NCBI GenBank assembly: GCA_037903355.1
Contig: JBAJFE010000042.1
Span: 942,001-1,006,000 of the forward strand
Source of the DNA: Trichuris trichiura
Taxonomy: Eukaryota > Nematoda > Enoplea > Trichinellida > Trichuridae
Reading direction: 5' to 3'
Length of the DNA: 64,000 bases
Made by a program: the position numbers and the translations under genes. The notes under the pieces were generated by a model. That model did no database searches and was not told the DNA's origin. It saw nothing but the letters and a program-made list of their open reading frames with translations. Positions 35,084-47,000 of this stretch are shown piece after piece. How positions within the stretch are numbered: position 1 is the stretch's first letter; each line of letters begins with the position of its first letter.

Positions 35084-36319
35084 ATGGACGAGAAGTTACT
35101 AAAACCGCAAGAAAACTTCACTGTTCGCACCAATCGCGCAGGACCTCTTTCGAACCAAGCTGTACAACGTACTCATCACTGCCACAGAAACAAGACTAAT
35201 TTTATTACTTTCGTATTGTTCTCAGCAATGGTATCTGTAGCTACTTTTACGTTGCACACAGGAGATACAAAGTTCAATTGGACTGGCCAGACAAAGCCTG
35301 TAAAAGCTGTGAATGTAACGAAGACCAATCGTAACATTACAATATTGATGTGGGTCACCTTTTTTGGCACAAAATTTGACCAGAAAGTGCTGAGCATTTG
35401 TCCCGACTTGAACTGTCGCATTACCAACAACCGAAGCGAGCTGAACAGTAGCTCAGCAGTAGTTTTTCATGACAGAAACGTTTATACTTCAGACTTGCCG
35501 GAGCAAAGACTCCCAGAGCAACATTTTGTATTTTTCCTGCTCGAGTCACCCTATCACACGTCCTCAAAAGCATTTCAACAATTGAGCACAGGCTTCTACA
35601 CTTTAACGATGAATTATCGTCGAGACGCGGACGTGCACTTTCCGTTCGGCTTCTTCAAGCCAAAAACCAAATCGTTATCCCCAACCTTTTGGAAAAACTT
35701 AAGAAAAGAAGTTGCTTCGAAGAAAAAGTTAATCGCCTGGTTTGTAAGCAACTGCCAATCGCCGAGCGCGAGAGAATTCTACGTAAAACAGTTGCAGAAG
35801 CACGTGCCGGTAGACGTCTATGGCCAATGCGGCCCATTTAAATGCCCGCGCAACAATTCGTACTGCCTTGACAGTGTGGTAAGGAAAAATTACAAATTCT
35901 ACATTGCATTTGAAAACAGCGTATGCGTCGACTACGTGACGGAAAAATACTTCGACCGATTGAACGATCTCGTTGTGCCTATTGTTTTCGGCAGAAAAAT
36001 CTACGAAGCAATTGGCCCAAACAACAGTTTCATAGCGGCTGACGACTTTAACAGCCCAAAAGAGTTGGCTGATTATTTAAAACGCCTTGACAAGGACGTC
36101 GATCAATACTTAAAGTATTTTGAATGGATGAATCACGCGGAATCTGTCGGTTATAAACTACGCTACGAAGCCGGTTTTTGCAAGCTGTGCAGCAAACTTC
36201 AAGAGCAGGAAAAAGACTGGATTGTGACCCCAAGCAAAACGGCCAAAAACTTGACAGCGTGGTACAAGAAACCCGGAACTTGTCACCCTCAATATGGAAA
36301 AAACGTGCGCAAGCTATAG
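35084..36319 (+). CDS. Alpha-1,3-fucosyltransferase (GT10), intronless
   Basis: A single 411-codon ORF from ATG at 35084. The layout is that of a Golgi type II enzyme: a cytosolic tail (1-39), one transmembrane anchor (about 40-58, ITFVLFSAMVSVATFTL), a stem with N-x-S/T sites, then the catalytic domain. GT10 motifs are present: FFLLESPYHT, NYRRDADVHFPFG (about 175) and AFENSVCVDYVTEKYFDRL (about 274), the GDP-fucose-binding signature. A Cys pair near the C-terminus (CKLCSKL) fits the conserved disulfides. These enzymes add alpha-1,3-fucose to GlcNAc of N-glycans or LacdiNAc antennae; core versus antennal specificity cannot be read here. It has no introns, unlike most recognised genes in the window. 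An AATAAA lies near 36423. Confidence 0.9.
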   Translation: MDEKLLKPQENFTVRTNRAGPLSNQAVQRTHHCHRNKTNFITFVLFSAMVSVATFTLHTGDTKFNWTGQTKPVKAVNVTKTNRNITILMWVTFFGTKFDQKVLSICPDLNCRITNNRSELNSSSAVVFHDRNVYTSDLPEQRLPEQHFVFFLLESPYHTSSKAFQQLSTGFYTLTMNYRRDADVHFPFGFFKPKTKSLSPTFWKNLRKEVASKKKLIAWFVSNCQSPSAREFYVKQLQKHVPVDVYGQCGPFKCPRNNSYCLDSVVRKNYKFYIAFENSVCVDYVTEKYFDRLNDLVVPIVFGRKIYEAIGPNNSFIAADDFNSPKELADYLKRLDKDVDQYLKYFEWMNHAESVGYKLRYEAGFCKLCSKLQEQEKDWIVTPSKTAKNLTAWYKKPGTCHPQYGKNVRKL

Positions 36320-38344
36320 GCTGCTCGCCACAATGCAAACAAGACCTTGACAGGACCCTGAATGGCCTTCTGGACATCTTCAAAAGAGCTAAACGTGCAG
36401 ATTTAGCAATACCGTACTTTGAAAATAAAAAAGCTCAGCCGGTAGAAAAAGGTAGAAGGTACAATTCTTGCGTATATATGAAAATTTAAGAATTTAAAGA
36501 GTAATCGTAAGGAAAGGACTTCTCTTGAGCATATTCCTTGAAAGCGTTCATTATGTCCTTCTCCAGTTATCCCACAAAAAAGATAGGCGCATAGTGCAAA
36601 ACCTTAACGCAGTGAGGAGGCAAAAATTTTTTAAAAAAACGTACATGTTTAAGCATAATGTTTTATAATTAAGCATAGCAACAATATGAAACTGAAAACA
36701 AACTACTTCAATCATAGAGGCTTATAGAGGAGGGAGTAAATCTGATCAGTGATGCATGAAGAGCTTTTGAAACGGCATAAGCAAACGCGTCGGCAGCAAA
36801 CTACGACAACGAAGCAAAAAATCAGCTTTGAAGTTCATATTAACAACCTGCTCATCGCTCAGGATGACTACCGTATACCCCACGAACGAAATCAAAGTCA
36901 AATAACAGTAAAATTACCGTTGAAAGCTACCGAGCAGCACGTAGAGCATCAATTATTTAAATTTTTAAACTTTTAAGTGGTATTTTCTCAGCTTTATGGA
37001 TGCGGACCACTCTCCTGATTATCAACAATGCGGCCTAATTGGCATTTGCCATGGCGCTAAGAAAAAGTAGTTGCCGCGTCCTGCGATCAACTGGAATGGC
37101 AGATGCCAATCGGAAGGTATCATGGATCTTCATAAAGGTAGGCTGCGACCCCAAAACAGAAAAAATCTGAAAACTGAGCTTTTGTTATACGCGTATGCAC
37201 TACAGCAAGCTGCGTCACTCTTTTTCTCCAGAAATCAAATGGTCCTCGAAGAAGAAGGATAACCTGGCCTGCTCGATTAGACGTGAGGGCTTAATTTGGA
37301 CATAGGTCAGATGCAGCCTTTACCACATGTCCGCCATTTTTAGGCTTACGCTTAGGGCATACTTAGTCTATATTTAAAATGCTAGTAGCCGCTCTTACGC
37401 ATTCAGGATAGAACGCTGAAGACACTGAACTTCAAGAAGCATAACTATGAGCAATTCGAGCATATGAGATTTCTAAGCTGCTTATGTTTCGTTAGCTCTT
37501 AACGAGAGCAGTGCAACTAAATTCGACGAATAAATGGTGATGACAAAGAAGAAATGTATAACAAGTATTGAGGAAGAAGCAGAAGAGATTTATAAAATGT
37601 ATTGCCAAAAGGTACTTACTGTAAGATGTATCAACTTCGTTGAAGCGTTAATACGAAGAAACCATCGAACAGCCTGCCAGGAAGAAACTGGTCTGTTATC
37701 AGTGGGCTGATACGATTCAGTTTGTAAGCTTAGATTGATCTTCACTTGCGAATGCACGTTGATAAGCTAATCAGCATCTGTAATATTTGGCCCAAATATA
37801 AACGTGAAAAACCACACAAAGATAGCGTGCACAATGGCACAAAATTTCGTCAGGTCTATTTCATGCCGAGTAAAAGCTAACAGCTTATCCAGAATGAACA
37901 GTAAAATACATGAAGAGTGTAAAAGGCAGGAAAAAACAATCGCAAAAATGAAAACGGCTCTAGGCGTAACAGACGCCGCGAAGCTGGAGATAACAGAAAG
38001 AACAATATTTCTCAACTCTTACCAAGAGGCGTTCTGCAATCGTAGATAGGAACAAAGGATTTCATACTCAACCGAAAATGCATAACGTACAATCCTGTAA
38101 AAAGTTCGCTTTCAAACCCCGCAAGACAATGAATGGGAGAAAATGTACAGTAAAAAGGATAATCATGATCGTTGCTTTCCAACTCAGCAAAATAATGAGT
38201 GAAATAATTTTAAAGCACAGCTATCCATTTAAAAATTTAAAATTTTATTGAGTCCAACCGCTCTCCAAATGCGTAAACGCAATTCGTGTTAGAGAATATA
38301 AACGGCACTTCATCCATTTATGGATCGGCAAGTTTAGACGTTCA
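36320..38344. other. Intergenic, no supported gene
   Basis: ORFs at 36749-36976 and 37804-38049 (+) are short, Lys/Gln-rich and without motifs. A minus-strand AATAAA at 38249-38244 is a likely polyadenylation signal for DPH6. Confidence 0.5.
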
Positions 38345-39139
38345 TTACGTCTTTTTTTCAAGGCGAAATGACAGATTCTTTAAGTGACCAACTGCACATA
38401 CGGAATCGGCATTTGTAACGGCCACTTCTGCGTTGGTCATTAAGAGTTTATAACGAAAAATGCTGCAATCAGTAACCAAAGTTTCGTACTCTCCGCCTTC
38501 GCCGCAAACGTTGAACCCGTATTTTTCGTTTAGCGTTAGAAAATGCGGAAGCATTTCGTTCAACTCTTTCCCCAAATGCAAGGATGGATCCAGACCAAGC
38601 GACGACGTCTTTACAAGAATGGCACGCAGACCTGAGTCTAGCATTTCTCGAAGAAGTTCGGCTTGATCTCGCTGCCATAAATAGGCAAGCATTTCCAAAT
38701 CTAAACGCTCGCAAACGTTGGCAACACGCTCTTTCTGGTATTTGGAACAAATTGCACCCACGGCCACAGCTTCGACTTGGTATTTTTCTTTTGCTTCTTT
38801 CATAAGAAAAAAAAGGTCCTCAACTTCGTCCTGCTCGTTTGGACTATACCGCATATCACAAACAACAGAATTCCCGGCTATTGTTCGCCTTAAAATTGGT
38901 AGACACAATGCGCTACTAATGAATGGCACCGCCTCGTGCCCGACAGTTTGGAACATATAACTGTCCAATTCATCGCAGCCTAAAACGCTGCATTGCAATA
39001 CAGGTAGTAACGAAAGCTGACGATTACCGTTCGGAGGTACCAACTGCGCAATGCACACAGGAGTATGCCCGTATTCCACGCACTGACACAAGTTATAGCA
39101 GCTATCTTTTCCTCCGCTAATCAGCCCAACAACTTTCAT
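38345..39139 (-). CDS. DPH6: Diphthine-ammonia ligase DPH6 (ATP-binding domain protein 4), intronless
   Basis: One 264-codon ORF (human DPH6 267) starting MKVVGLISGGKDSCYNLCQC. SGGKDS is the PP-loop of N-type ATP pyrophosphatases. QTVGHEAVPFISSALCLPIL, VGAICSKYQKERVANVCERL, AYLWQRDQAELL and the C-terminal GEGGEYETLVTDC are diagnostic of the DPH6 N-type domain. The enzyme amidates diphthine on eEF2 with ATP and ammonia, the last step of diphthamide synthesis in the cytosol. The yeast-type C-terminal YjgF domains are absent, as in animals. It has no introns, and a minus-strand polyA signal lies about 100 nt past the stop. Confidence 0.95.
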   Translation of the reverse strand: MKVVGLISGGKDSCYNLCQCVEYGHTPVCIAQLVPPNGNRQLSLLPVLQCSVLGCDELDSYMFQTVGHEAVPFISSALCLPILRRTIAGNSVVCDMRYSPNEQDEVEDLFFLMKEAKEKYQVEAVAVGAICSKYQKERVANVCERLDLEMLAYLWQRDQAELLREMLDSGLRAILVKTSSLGLDPSLHLGKELNEMLPHFLTLNEKYGFNVCGEGGEYETLVTDCSIFRYKLLMTNAEVAVTNADSVCAVGHLKNLSFRLEKKT

Positions 39140-41465
39140 TTAGTTAGTTTTCCTTACAAGTACTTAATCGTACTAAGTTTTTACAACAGTGCTCTATCCA
39201 TAATAAATTGCTGACGATTCAAAACTGCAACTTTTGCGCAAAACTACAGTAGGATGAAAAAAGTACGATGCGCAGGTTAGGTTGTCCTTAATGCACAGAA
39301 AGTTATACAGAAACTACTTAACTCGCTCTAAAAAAATTGACAGAGCTTACATAATTATCTCCCAATGCTACCAACCAATTTAGGAGAATGGCAAATATTA
39401 AAACAGCTTTAAAAACTGACCGAAAAATTAATACAACTGAACTTCTAAAACGAAAGGATTTTATTCAAAATAGTTTCTGCGAAAACGATGGACTTTGAGT
39501 TCAATCAAGGCTGCAACAGCTTTCCATTATTGAAACAGCTGCAGCTCCGAAGTCAGCTGGAATTCAGATCTTCATAGATCCTACAATGTTGATAAATAAA
39601 TATTGTTCAAGTAAATTGTTGGGAACAGTGTTAAGTTTACTGTTCAAAAACAAAAAAATTATTCCTCGTATAACTTAATAAAAACATAACAAAAAAGGCT
39701 AAAATTATGATTTACTACTACCTTCATTTGCTCGTACTGATAAGACCTTTTATGCGCCTGCGAAAAAGGTTTTGTTTACAATGCAATTACATCTACTTTT
39801 TGCATTTTACTCTGCGTAACAAAGTGCTGCCTGCATGCGCGTTATATTCGTCACATGACGAAATATATCGTTAGAAAAAATAAGACTCACTCCATTTCCA
39901 TGTGCAATGCGTGGCAGTAACGAGGCGTCTTCTGCTGAAACACGCATAGTTGAAAAGCCACAAAGCAAAGGCATTTGTACGCGAGCAATGCAAAGTATCA
40001 GCAATAAGTTAGAGATAGCTAAATCAAATAAAATATACAGAGCTTTTAGTCAAACGCAGCGAAAGTAAAATATCTACAAAAAAATTCCATTAGTTGACCC
40101 AGGTGATATCCTAACTAACCGTTTAAAAGTCGATGTAACTAACTCTCCTCCTGGAAACGACTACATAATCTCTAATGAGTCGATTTTTTGAATATTTCAA
40201 CTTTCTCGCTAGAATTAGCATAAACAGCTGAATGGATATGTGAATATTAAATAAAAGATTTCTCGCACGAATACTGATTTCTGTTTGTCCATGAACATAC
40301 TACGGTGAATTATTTTAAATACACGATGCAAACAATGCCTGGAAAACTTAAAGGAATGCTCGTCTCCCAAACGGAAGGACGCTTTTCATACCAGCTCGCT
40401 GAAGCAAACAAGCAGACAACCAAGAAGACGTTCCTTAGCATCTCGGTCACCTTCATTTTTCTCCATAGCAGATCTTGCAAGATTACATTCCATATTGCAT
40501 TTATCGTTAATTTCATTTTCTACTGCCTCCACTTTCGGGTCTTCCATCCAAAAAGCTGTAACCAGAAACACGCTGTTGCGTTCTTCTTTGCCTAATTAAA
40601 TCTGACAACGTCCTACTGTCATTGTCTTCGTTTAAGTTCTGAAAAAAGTCAATATACCCACATTAAGCGAAGTCAAGAAGTACAGATTAAAAGATATTCA
40701 GGTTGGAAAGTAATTCAAAAAACTTGAAAAATGACAGTTTACAATGAACACAGCGGAAAGGCGCTTTTCAAATATAACTGGTCGCGCCTTTTTCTTTCTG
40801 CATCACTTAGGTATTACTATTTTATGGCAGAAACGTAATTTAACGAAAAAGTAGAGTCTGCCATGGTAAAAATTCTTAGCGCGGCGATGGAAAACTATCA
40901 TAAGTCATTTGGAGAGCTTTCTCGGTAGCGAATACTTTAACATAGCCGCTACAGGTGAATACTAAAAAAAATGACGTACCGAAGTTGGGAAGCTTAATCC
41001 ATCGACCTCATTTGGGTCTTCAAAGGCGGATGCCTAAAGCAATAATAAAAATATGGCGATACAAGGTTGGGTCTCAGATTATATCCGTTAACTTTCTCGC
41101 TTTTTAAAATATTTCATCTTGCAACAGCCTTACTACTGTATGAGAAAGCCTTGCGGGCAAGTTTCACTTGTTCAATGACAAAGCTGACAGCGGAAAACCA
41201 AAAATCTGCCTTACATCCTATACAGCTTAGTAGAACAATACATGAATGAATGCATTTTTAATTTATTCCGAAACAGCAAACGAACGCTGCATTAAGTTGT
41301 ACGGCCCTTCAAAAAAACACCATCTATGAAAATGCAAATAAATCTCTTTAACAGTGTCAACTTAGGTCAATGGCAGACTTGTAGTGTAAAGATATTTGTA
41401 ATAAAAATAAATATAATGCTTGCTTAGTGGCATGAAACAATAAAGCTACTGTTAGAATGATTATA
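39140..41465. other. Intergenic, no supported gene
   Basis: AT-rich sequence upstream of DPH6. ORFs are below 100 codons on both strands, without motif or good splice context. Confidence 0.5.
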
Positions 41466-41897
41466 TCATTGTGTACAATAGTAACAAGGAGCAAAGATGT
41501 CAACCTTTCTGGACACGAGATTACAACTTCCAGTAAAGACAATGTTAGAACGGTGTGAAAAAATATGGAATTTTTCTTGCTTTATGGAATTAAAAGCAAC
41601 TAACTTTTTGATCGAATACATTACCACAAGATCCGCGCAGGCTAAGTAACAATCATTGTACCGTTCGTACGTAAATACATATTCATCCGTGGTTTGATTA
41701 TGCTTTTGCCATTCTAATTTCTCGTATATACATTTTTTCTCACATATCTTCTGTGTCTTATTGCTCGACTCTTCAATTTCTTTCAATTCTTCATCGGTTC
41801 CTAAAGTCGAAAGCATACAGTCACCCAGATTTGAGACGATTGTTCATACTTGGACAGCTGTAATCCAAAAAGAAAGAACCAAGATTTTCTTCTCCAT
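41466..41897 (-). CDS. Candidate small secreted Cys-containing protein
   Basis: ATG at 41897 opens MEKKILVLSFWITAVQ, a plausible signal peptide, followed by a GTATGA donor. A downstream frame (41816-41466) encodes ICEKKCIYEKLEWQKHNQTT and YNDCYLACADLV, a paired C-x3-C pattern. The phase-0 junction would use CACAG before AAGATATG, a weak acceptor. The model is incomplete and no family is recognised. Confidence 0.3.
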
Positions 41898-44038
41898 TGC
41901 AATAAGCATTCTAAATAAATAACTTTTGCACTTTTCTTTAAAAATCTAATTAGTTCAGTGAAAGGTTATTAAACGAGACGGAACGGCAATTTTTTGTTAT
42001 AACATACTGGCACAATCGTTAGACAAGTCTTAACAAGAAGAACAAAGATTTACGCATTTAAATAAGCTGATGCATTAGAACTGATGAAAAAAGGCGTTGA
42101 GAAAACAAACCATAACTTCCAATCATTAATAAGCGAAAACTAATATACTTAAACTGTATTAATGCTGAGCCTTAGCACAACTTCGTTTTGCGTACTATTC
42201 CTGCCTTCGCATTCATTCATTCGATTCAACTCAGCTACTTTCGTTCCTAAAGTACCTAAATTACATCCGACATTTAAGAAGGCACATATATGAGCATAAA
42301 GCGAACTGAAACACTTTGTACAACCGTAGAAATTAGGCTATCTGATTTTACTTGCGCCCTTTAAAGCTCTTAAGTCCCACTTCTGTATTTGCTAAATTCG
42401 CACCTTGCCAGAGTTCAATTCTTAGTTCGAAACTCAGATTTCATTCTCTATACCTTTTCATGAAATACGGCTAAATATATACCTTTGTACATGCAGCTCT
42501 GCATCGCAAGATGAAGTGATACTGCTTTTTAAAAAATTGACATTTTAAAAGGAATTTAAAAAGCCAGTACAACCATCAACGAACACAATAGTAACACACA
42601 GTAGAGGCAAAAGGCAGATACTGTAGGAGGACATACCAAAAGCAATGCAAAAAAAATAAAGGCACTGCTCAGGTGCATAGCGCAAATAAACGATCTATGA
42701 ATGAAACTTCACTTATATAGAAAACAGAAGGTTCGTGTTTTGCTGAACTGCTTGAAAACCTACTATTAACGTTTGCTTAAAAACGGACAGTTCTATGACG
42801 TGTACACAGATGAATGGAAGAATTAAAACTAACGCAAACATTCCCATTCACAAAAACAAATTGGCCTCGATTGATAGAATAAAAGAGTAAACCTTCAAGG
42901 CAACTTTTTACCACTGAATTGCATTCGCCGACAAGAGTAGCCACCGAATAGGTTTACTCAAAGCTGTGCAAGTCAGTAAACCATACTTTGAATAGCGGCA
43001 TGGCGTTTACAGACTGCTCTTATGAACGGAGTAGATTACTTGCAGGAAACGTTATAAAAGGGCAAGAAGAAATAATAGGAAGCCGAAGAAGAAGGTGAAG
43101 CGTAAGAAAGCTTGAGAGTGCACATAATTTTAAAATAATCAGCAAAAACGTATTGTTCCTTCAAACTGCACGCCGCTGCAACGATAATAGACGAGGTTTA
43201 CCTAGCATAAGTTGCTAAAGTGAGAACAAAACCTAAGGTTTTAAAATGGTTAAATATTGGTCCCCCCAAAAAAAGCAATAATAAAACTGCATAGTAACAA
43301 AAATATAGCAAATTACACCAAAAAACGAGCCAGCAAGCTAATACAAAGGTTTGTCCTTGGACTGGGAAAAATGCTGCCGTTTTAAGAGATCGAACAAAAG
43401 CAATAAACTACAGTGGCAAACTGCACTCACGCTTAACGACGCATATTCCACCTGACCAAACTGAGCAAGGAAATTTCAGATTAAGTCGAACTGTACAGTA
43501 TTCAAAGAAATTAAGTACAATTGCCTTCGGCATAGGTTTGTTCCACGAGCATTTCAGAGATTTTAATGCTAGTTGTGCTGACATAGACTTTGCGAATATG
43601 CTACTTTTAAGGAAACGCAGCACTTATCGCTGCGCCCATGGCCAACGCGATAAGTGTTACCCGCAGCGAACGCGCGGTCAAGTTTCATGAAAAATGACTT
43701 TATAGCCTAGCTGAGCTTGTGGCTTTATAAAACTGACCGCATATTTAAATGTTCTAAACTCACAATGCAAGTAAACCGCGCTACGAACTCGACAAATGCG
43801 TTTTTGTTCACGGCTAACTGCGCGCCTACTACAGTAATCATTTAAGCATTAGCAGGATGCGCATATTTGAATTTTGAGCAACAAGCGACAAAAGTTCAAT
43901 CAACTCGCCAAAGAAACTTGTAAAATAATATTTTAATAAAACGCAACATCTGACTTAGAAAGAATTGCGTCATTCCTATGAGTCACCTGCATGAGTAAGT
44001 ATTTTAACGCGCGTTTCGTTCTTGCTGTACCAACTTGA
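41898..44038. other. Intergenic, downstream of CAPS/UNC-31
   Basis: No supported gene. A strong stem-loop sits at 43621-43656, 10-bp arms CACTTATCGC/GCGATAAGTG with a 16-nt GC-rich loop. Confidence 0.5.
43621..43656. other. Stem-loop with perfect 10-bp arms
   Basis: Arms 43621-43630 and 43647-43656 are exact complements. It lies about 400 nt past the CAPS stop, possibly in its 3' UTR. A small RNA or UTR structure are both possible. Confidence 0.4.
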
Positions 44039-47000
44039 TCAGTTCTTGGCAGGACCATTGAACAAAGAAAACCGGGACCTGCTTGAACTTTCTGACAACG
44101 AAGCAGTGGTCTCCTCAAGATGCATTCGTTTGATTATGCTTGTGTATGTTTTTAAGTTCAACTTTTCTTCGTCGATGCCCTGCAGTTCGAAGTCTGAATA
44201 TATTTTCTAAATGAAAAAACGTTACACGCTAACGTTCAACCAAAATACTACCTACCTTCATGATGTACGACAAACAAGTCATCTGGTAGGCGGATAAGGA
44301 TCTGTCGTGCCTTTCCATTAACCAATTATTTATCAACTGCAACTGGCCGCTGTACCATACCTAAAAATGCAAAAGTATTAAATTTAATAGACTGAAATGC
44401 TTAGTCATTACTTCAAACAAATGGGTAACAAATAATTCGTCCGATACTAACTGACGAAGTTGTTCTATGGAAATTCGCATAAAGTCGACATAACTGTGGC
44501 CCAAATGAGTCGGCGATGGCGCTTTAGCCTGCGTTCTCTGGAAGATTCTATTTTTAACAACAACTGCTATCGATAAAAAAAAAATGAAGTACTTGTTTCG
44601 GAGGTGACTGAGATGCAACTAATATCGGCGCTTCGGCTACCATAGATTTCACCTGAAAATCAGATAAGGTAAACAACGTCGCCAGAGAACATTCACGCAC
44701 AGAAAACAACAAAAGCTAGCATTCATGCGCGCATAAACGTTTCAATTCGAACCGTGCATGCACGACGCGACAAACAAACTTCAGAGAGAGAAATTATGAT
44801 TTCAAGACTTGCATAAATGACACGTACACGACAGGAAACACTTAGCTTACCATAGCGAACAAATTGTTGGACTTCGGCTAAAGAAGGACAAAATGAAGTT
44901 TTCGGAAGAACACAAAAACTTAATTCCTTAAAGTTATAGCCTATTAAAGCTCTCCCCCTTAAGACGAGCGTCTCTGCACAGCATTTCAAAAATAACAGCG
45001 TTTAAAGTAGTGAAATAAACTTGATAAAATGCTGTCAAATCACCTAGCATTACGCCCATCTGATAGCCACGAAGTGGACTGCATAAAACTTACCGCGATG
45101 GACAAAATCGTGCCTATCGGATTTCCTTCATCGTATCTCGCCAGTTTAACCAACGTACTTTCAAGTACACCGAGAAGCTGCAGAAACAAGAGCATATGGA
45201 AAGTAATCACGCGCACATTGGGCAGTTTACCTTCTCAACAATCAACTTGTCCATAGTTTCCAAGGAACTTTCTAGCATTACGTCCACGGGGCTTTGATAC
45301 TTTTGCTAAAAATTGAAAAATAAACTTGCAAAGCGGCTTTACGGCAAGGGAAATATTAAAACTGATTGGAATGCCAATACAAATAACGAACATACAGGCT
45401 ATTTGTTTGAAATGAGAACTTAGACAACCTGCGCATCAATTAACAAGGGCATTTCTGAGATCGTATCTTTAAGCACTGGCGGAAAACAACTAGGGACACG
45501 TCGTTGCGATAATAAATTTTGTAAAATCGAAAGATGACTATAGCATCGATTGAAATAACTTACTATGTCGCTGCCCTGTTCTCCGCAAATTTTTGAAACC
45601 TGAAAATGTTTACAACTTAGCGGGTTGAACAATCGATTGACCGCACAAGAAGACAGACCCGATTTTTGGAGTCAAAAATTACGTTCACCATTACGCATAC
45701 TTCCGTTGGTATTATGTAGTCGGTGGATCGTTTTGCCCGGGACAGCCATTGCTCAAACACGCTCAGCGTCCTACATAAAGTAAGAATTGACAAGCGGCAT
45801 TGTCTCACGCTGAAAGATTCGAACTTTTCGGCGCATTTCAGTATCATATCCGAGGCCATTCGTTTCATACGATCTTCGAGGTGACGAGAAAATTCCTCTT
45901 CGGGCCAGTTTTGTCGGAAAATAAACGACTGCAACGATTCGAGCTTCCAGAAGATTTCTTCGGATGTGCCGCACCCGCGACTATAGAAACAACAGACTCT
46001 TATCTCGCTTGACAATGCTTGGCGTTCTCACTTCTTTATTTCCCACTTCTCTTTTGCAAAGTCTTTTTCAATGGACATCTCGATCGACTGCTCCATCAAG
46101 TCCACATAGCGAACAACCATTGGCGCAAATATGGCAAGCAACTTTCCGTGAAAAGTACCTCCTTTTAAATTTTCTAAAATCCACCAAACTTTCCCCAACT
46201 TGTTTGTCAACGTTCTGCCCTCGCTCACTATCTTTGCATAAATAATCATTGAGCAATTCGAACAACGGGAAAGCGTCCCAAGTGTCGGGTGGCTGTACGG
46301 AAAGTGCAGCTTGCATATCGACAAGGTAAAGGGACCAGTAAGTTTCGGCGTGTTCAATGAGCAAATCGCTGAACCATGCAAAAGCCTAAGGACGAATTCA
46401 CAATAATGCTCAAACATGGCTATTGGCTGACCAACAGCTAACCTCAGCATGGTAGTCGTCTATTTCCTTTAACAGATCAATGCACATGTCCGCCATTCGA
46501 ATCATATCTTCAATCCTTTGCGCAGGTGATACTTCAGGCGAAAGCCTTTCTGCAAAAAATTTGAAAAAGTACTATAAGATGGTACTTGCAAACACTTTAC
46601 CCTCGAGACTTATTTCTTTGCACATCTTTTGGTAGTTCACCAGCGCTGCATTTTCCAAGCAGCGTTTCACAACGGCACTAACTTCTTGAGCAGTAGCTGC
46701 GGTGACCATGTCCTTCATGAGAACCTGTCATATCAGGATGAAAGCGTTGAGATAGGATGTTAGGTGTTCATTAAAATTTTCAATACCCTCTCCAAAAGCG
46801 ACAGCGTCGCTTTAAGTGCTCCTTCCGGTCTACCAAACGGGAAGCAATGCCTAAAGGAAAAGCCAACATTTAACAAAAACCTAATGCACCTATACTATGC
46901 CCACCGAAAGTTCGTGATTTGCTTCTCTAGTAAAGCTCTAAGGCGCACTTTCACTTGGTTGAACTTGTCTCGTTCTTTTAACGTGACTGTGCCTACGCCG

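Noticed and set aside
35176..36383. Minus-strand ORFs opposite the fucosyltransferase.
   Set aside because: Shadow frames of a well-supported plus-strand coding sequence.
45420..45560. Open frame within CAPS ([18 protein letters not shown]) as an extra exon.
   Set aside because: The strong GTAAGT at 45563 joins directly to [11 protein letters not shown] in phase, matching the family. The extra frame has no suitable acceptor and no counterpart in known CAPS.
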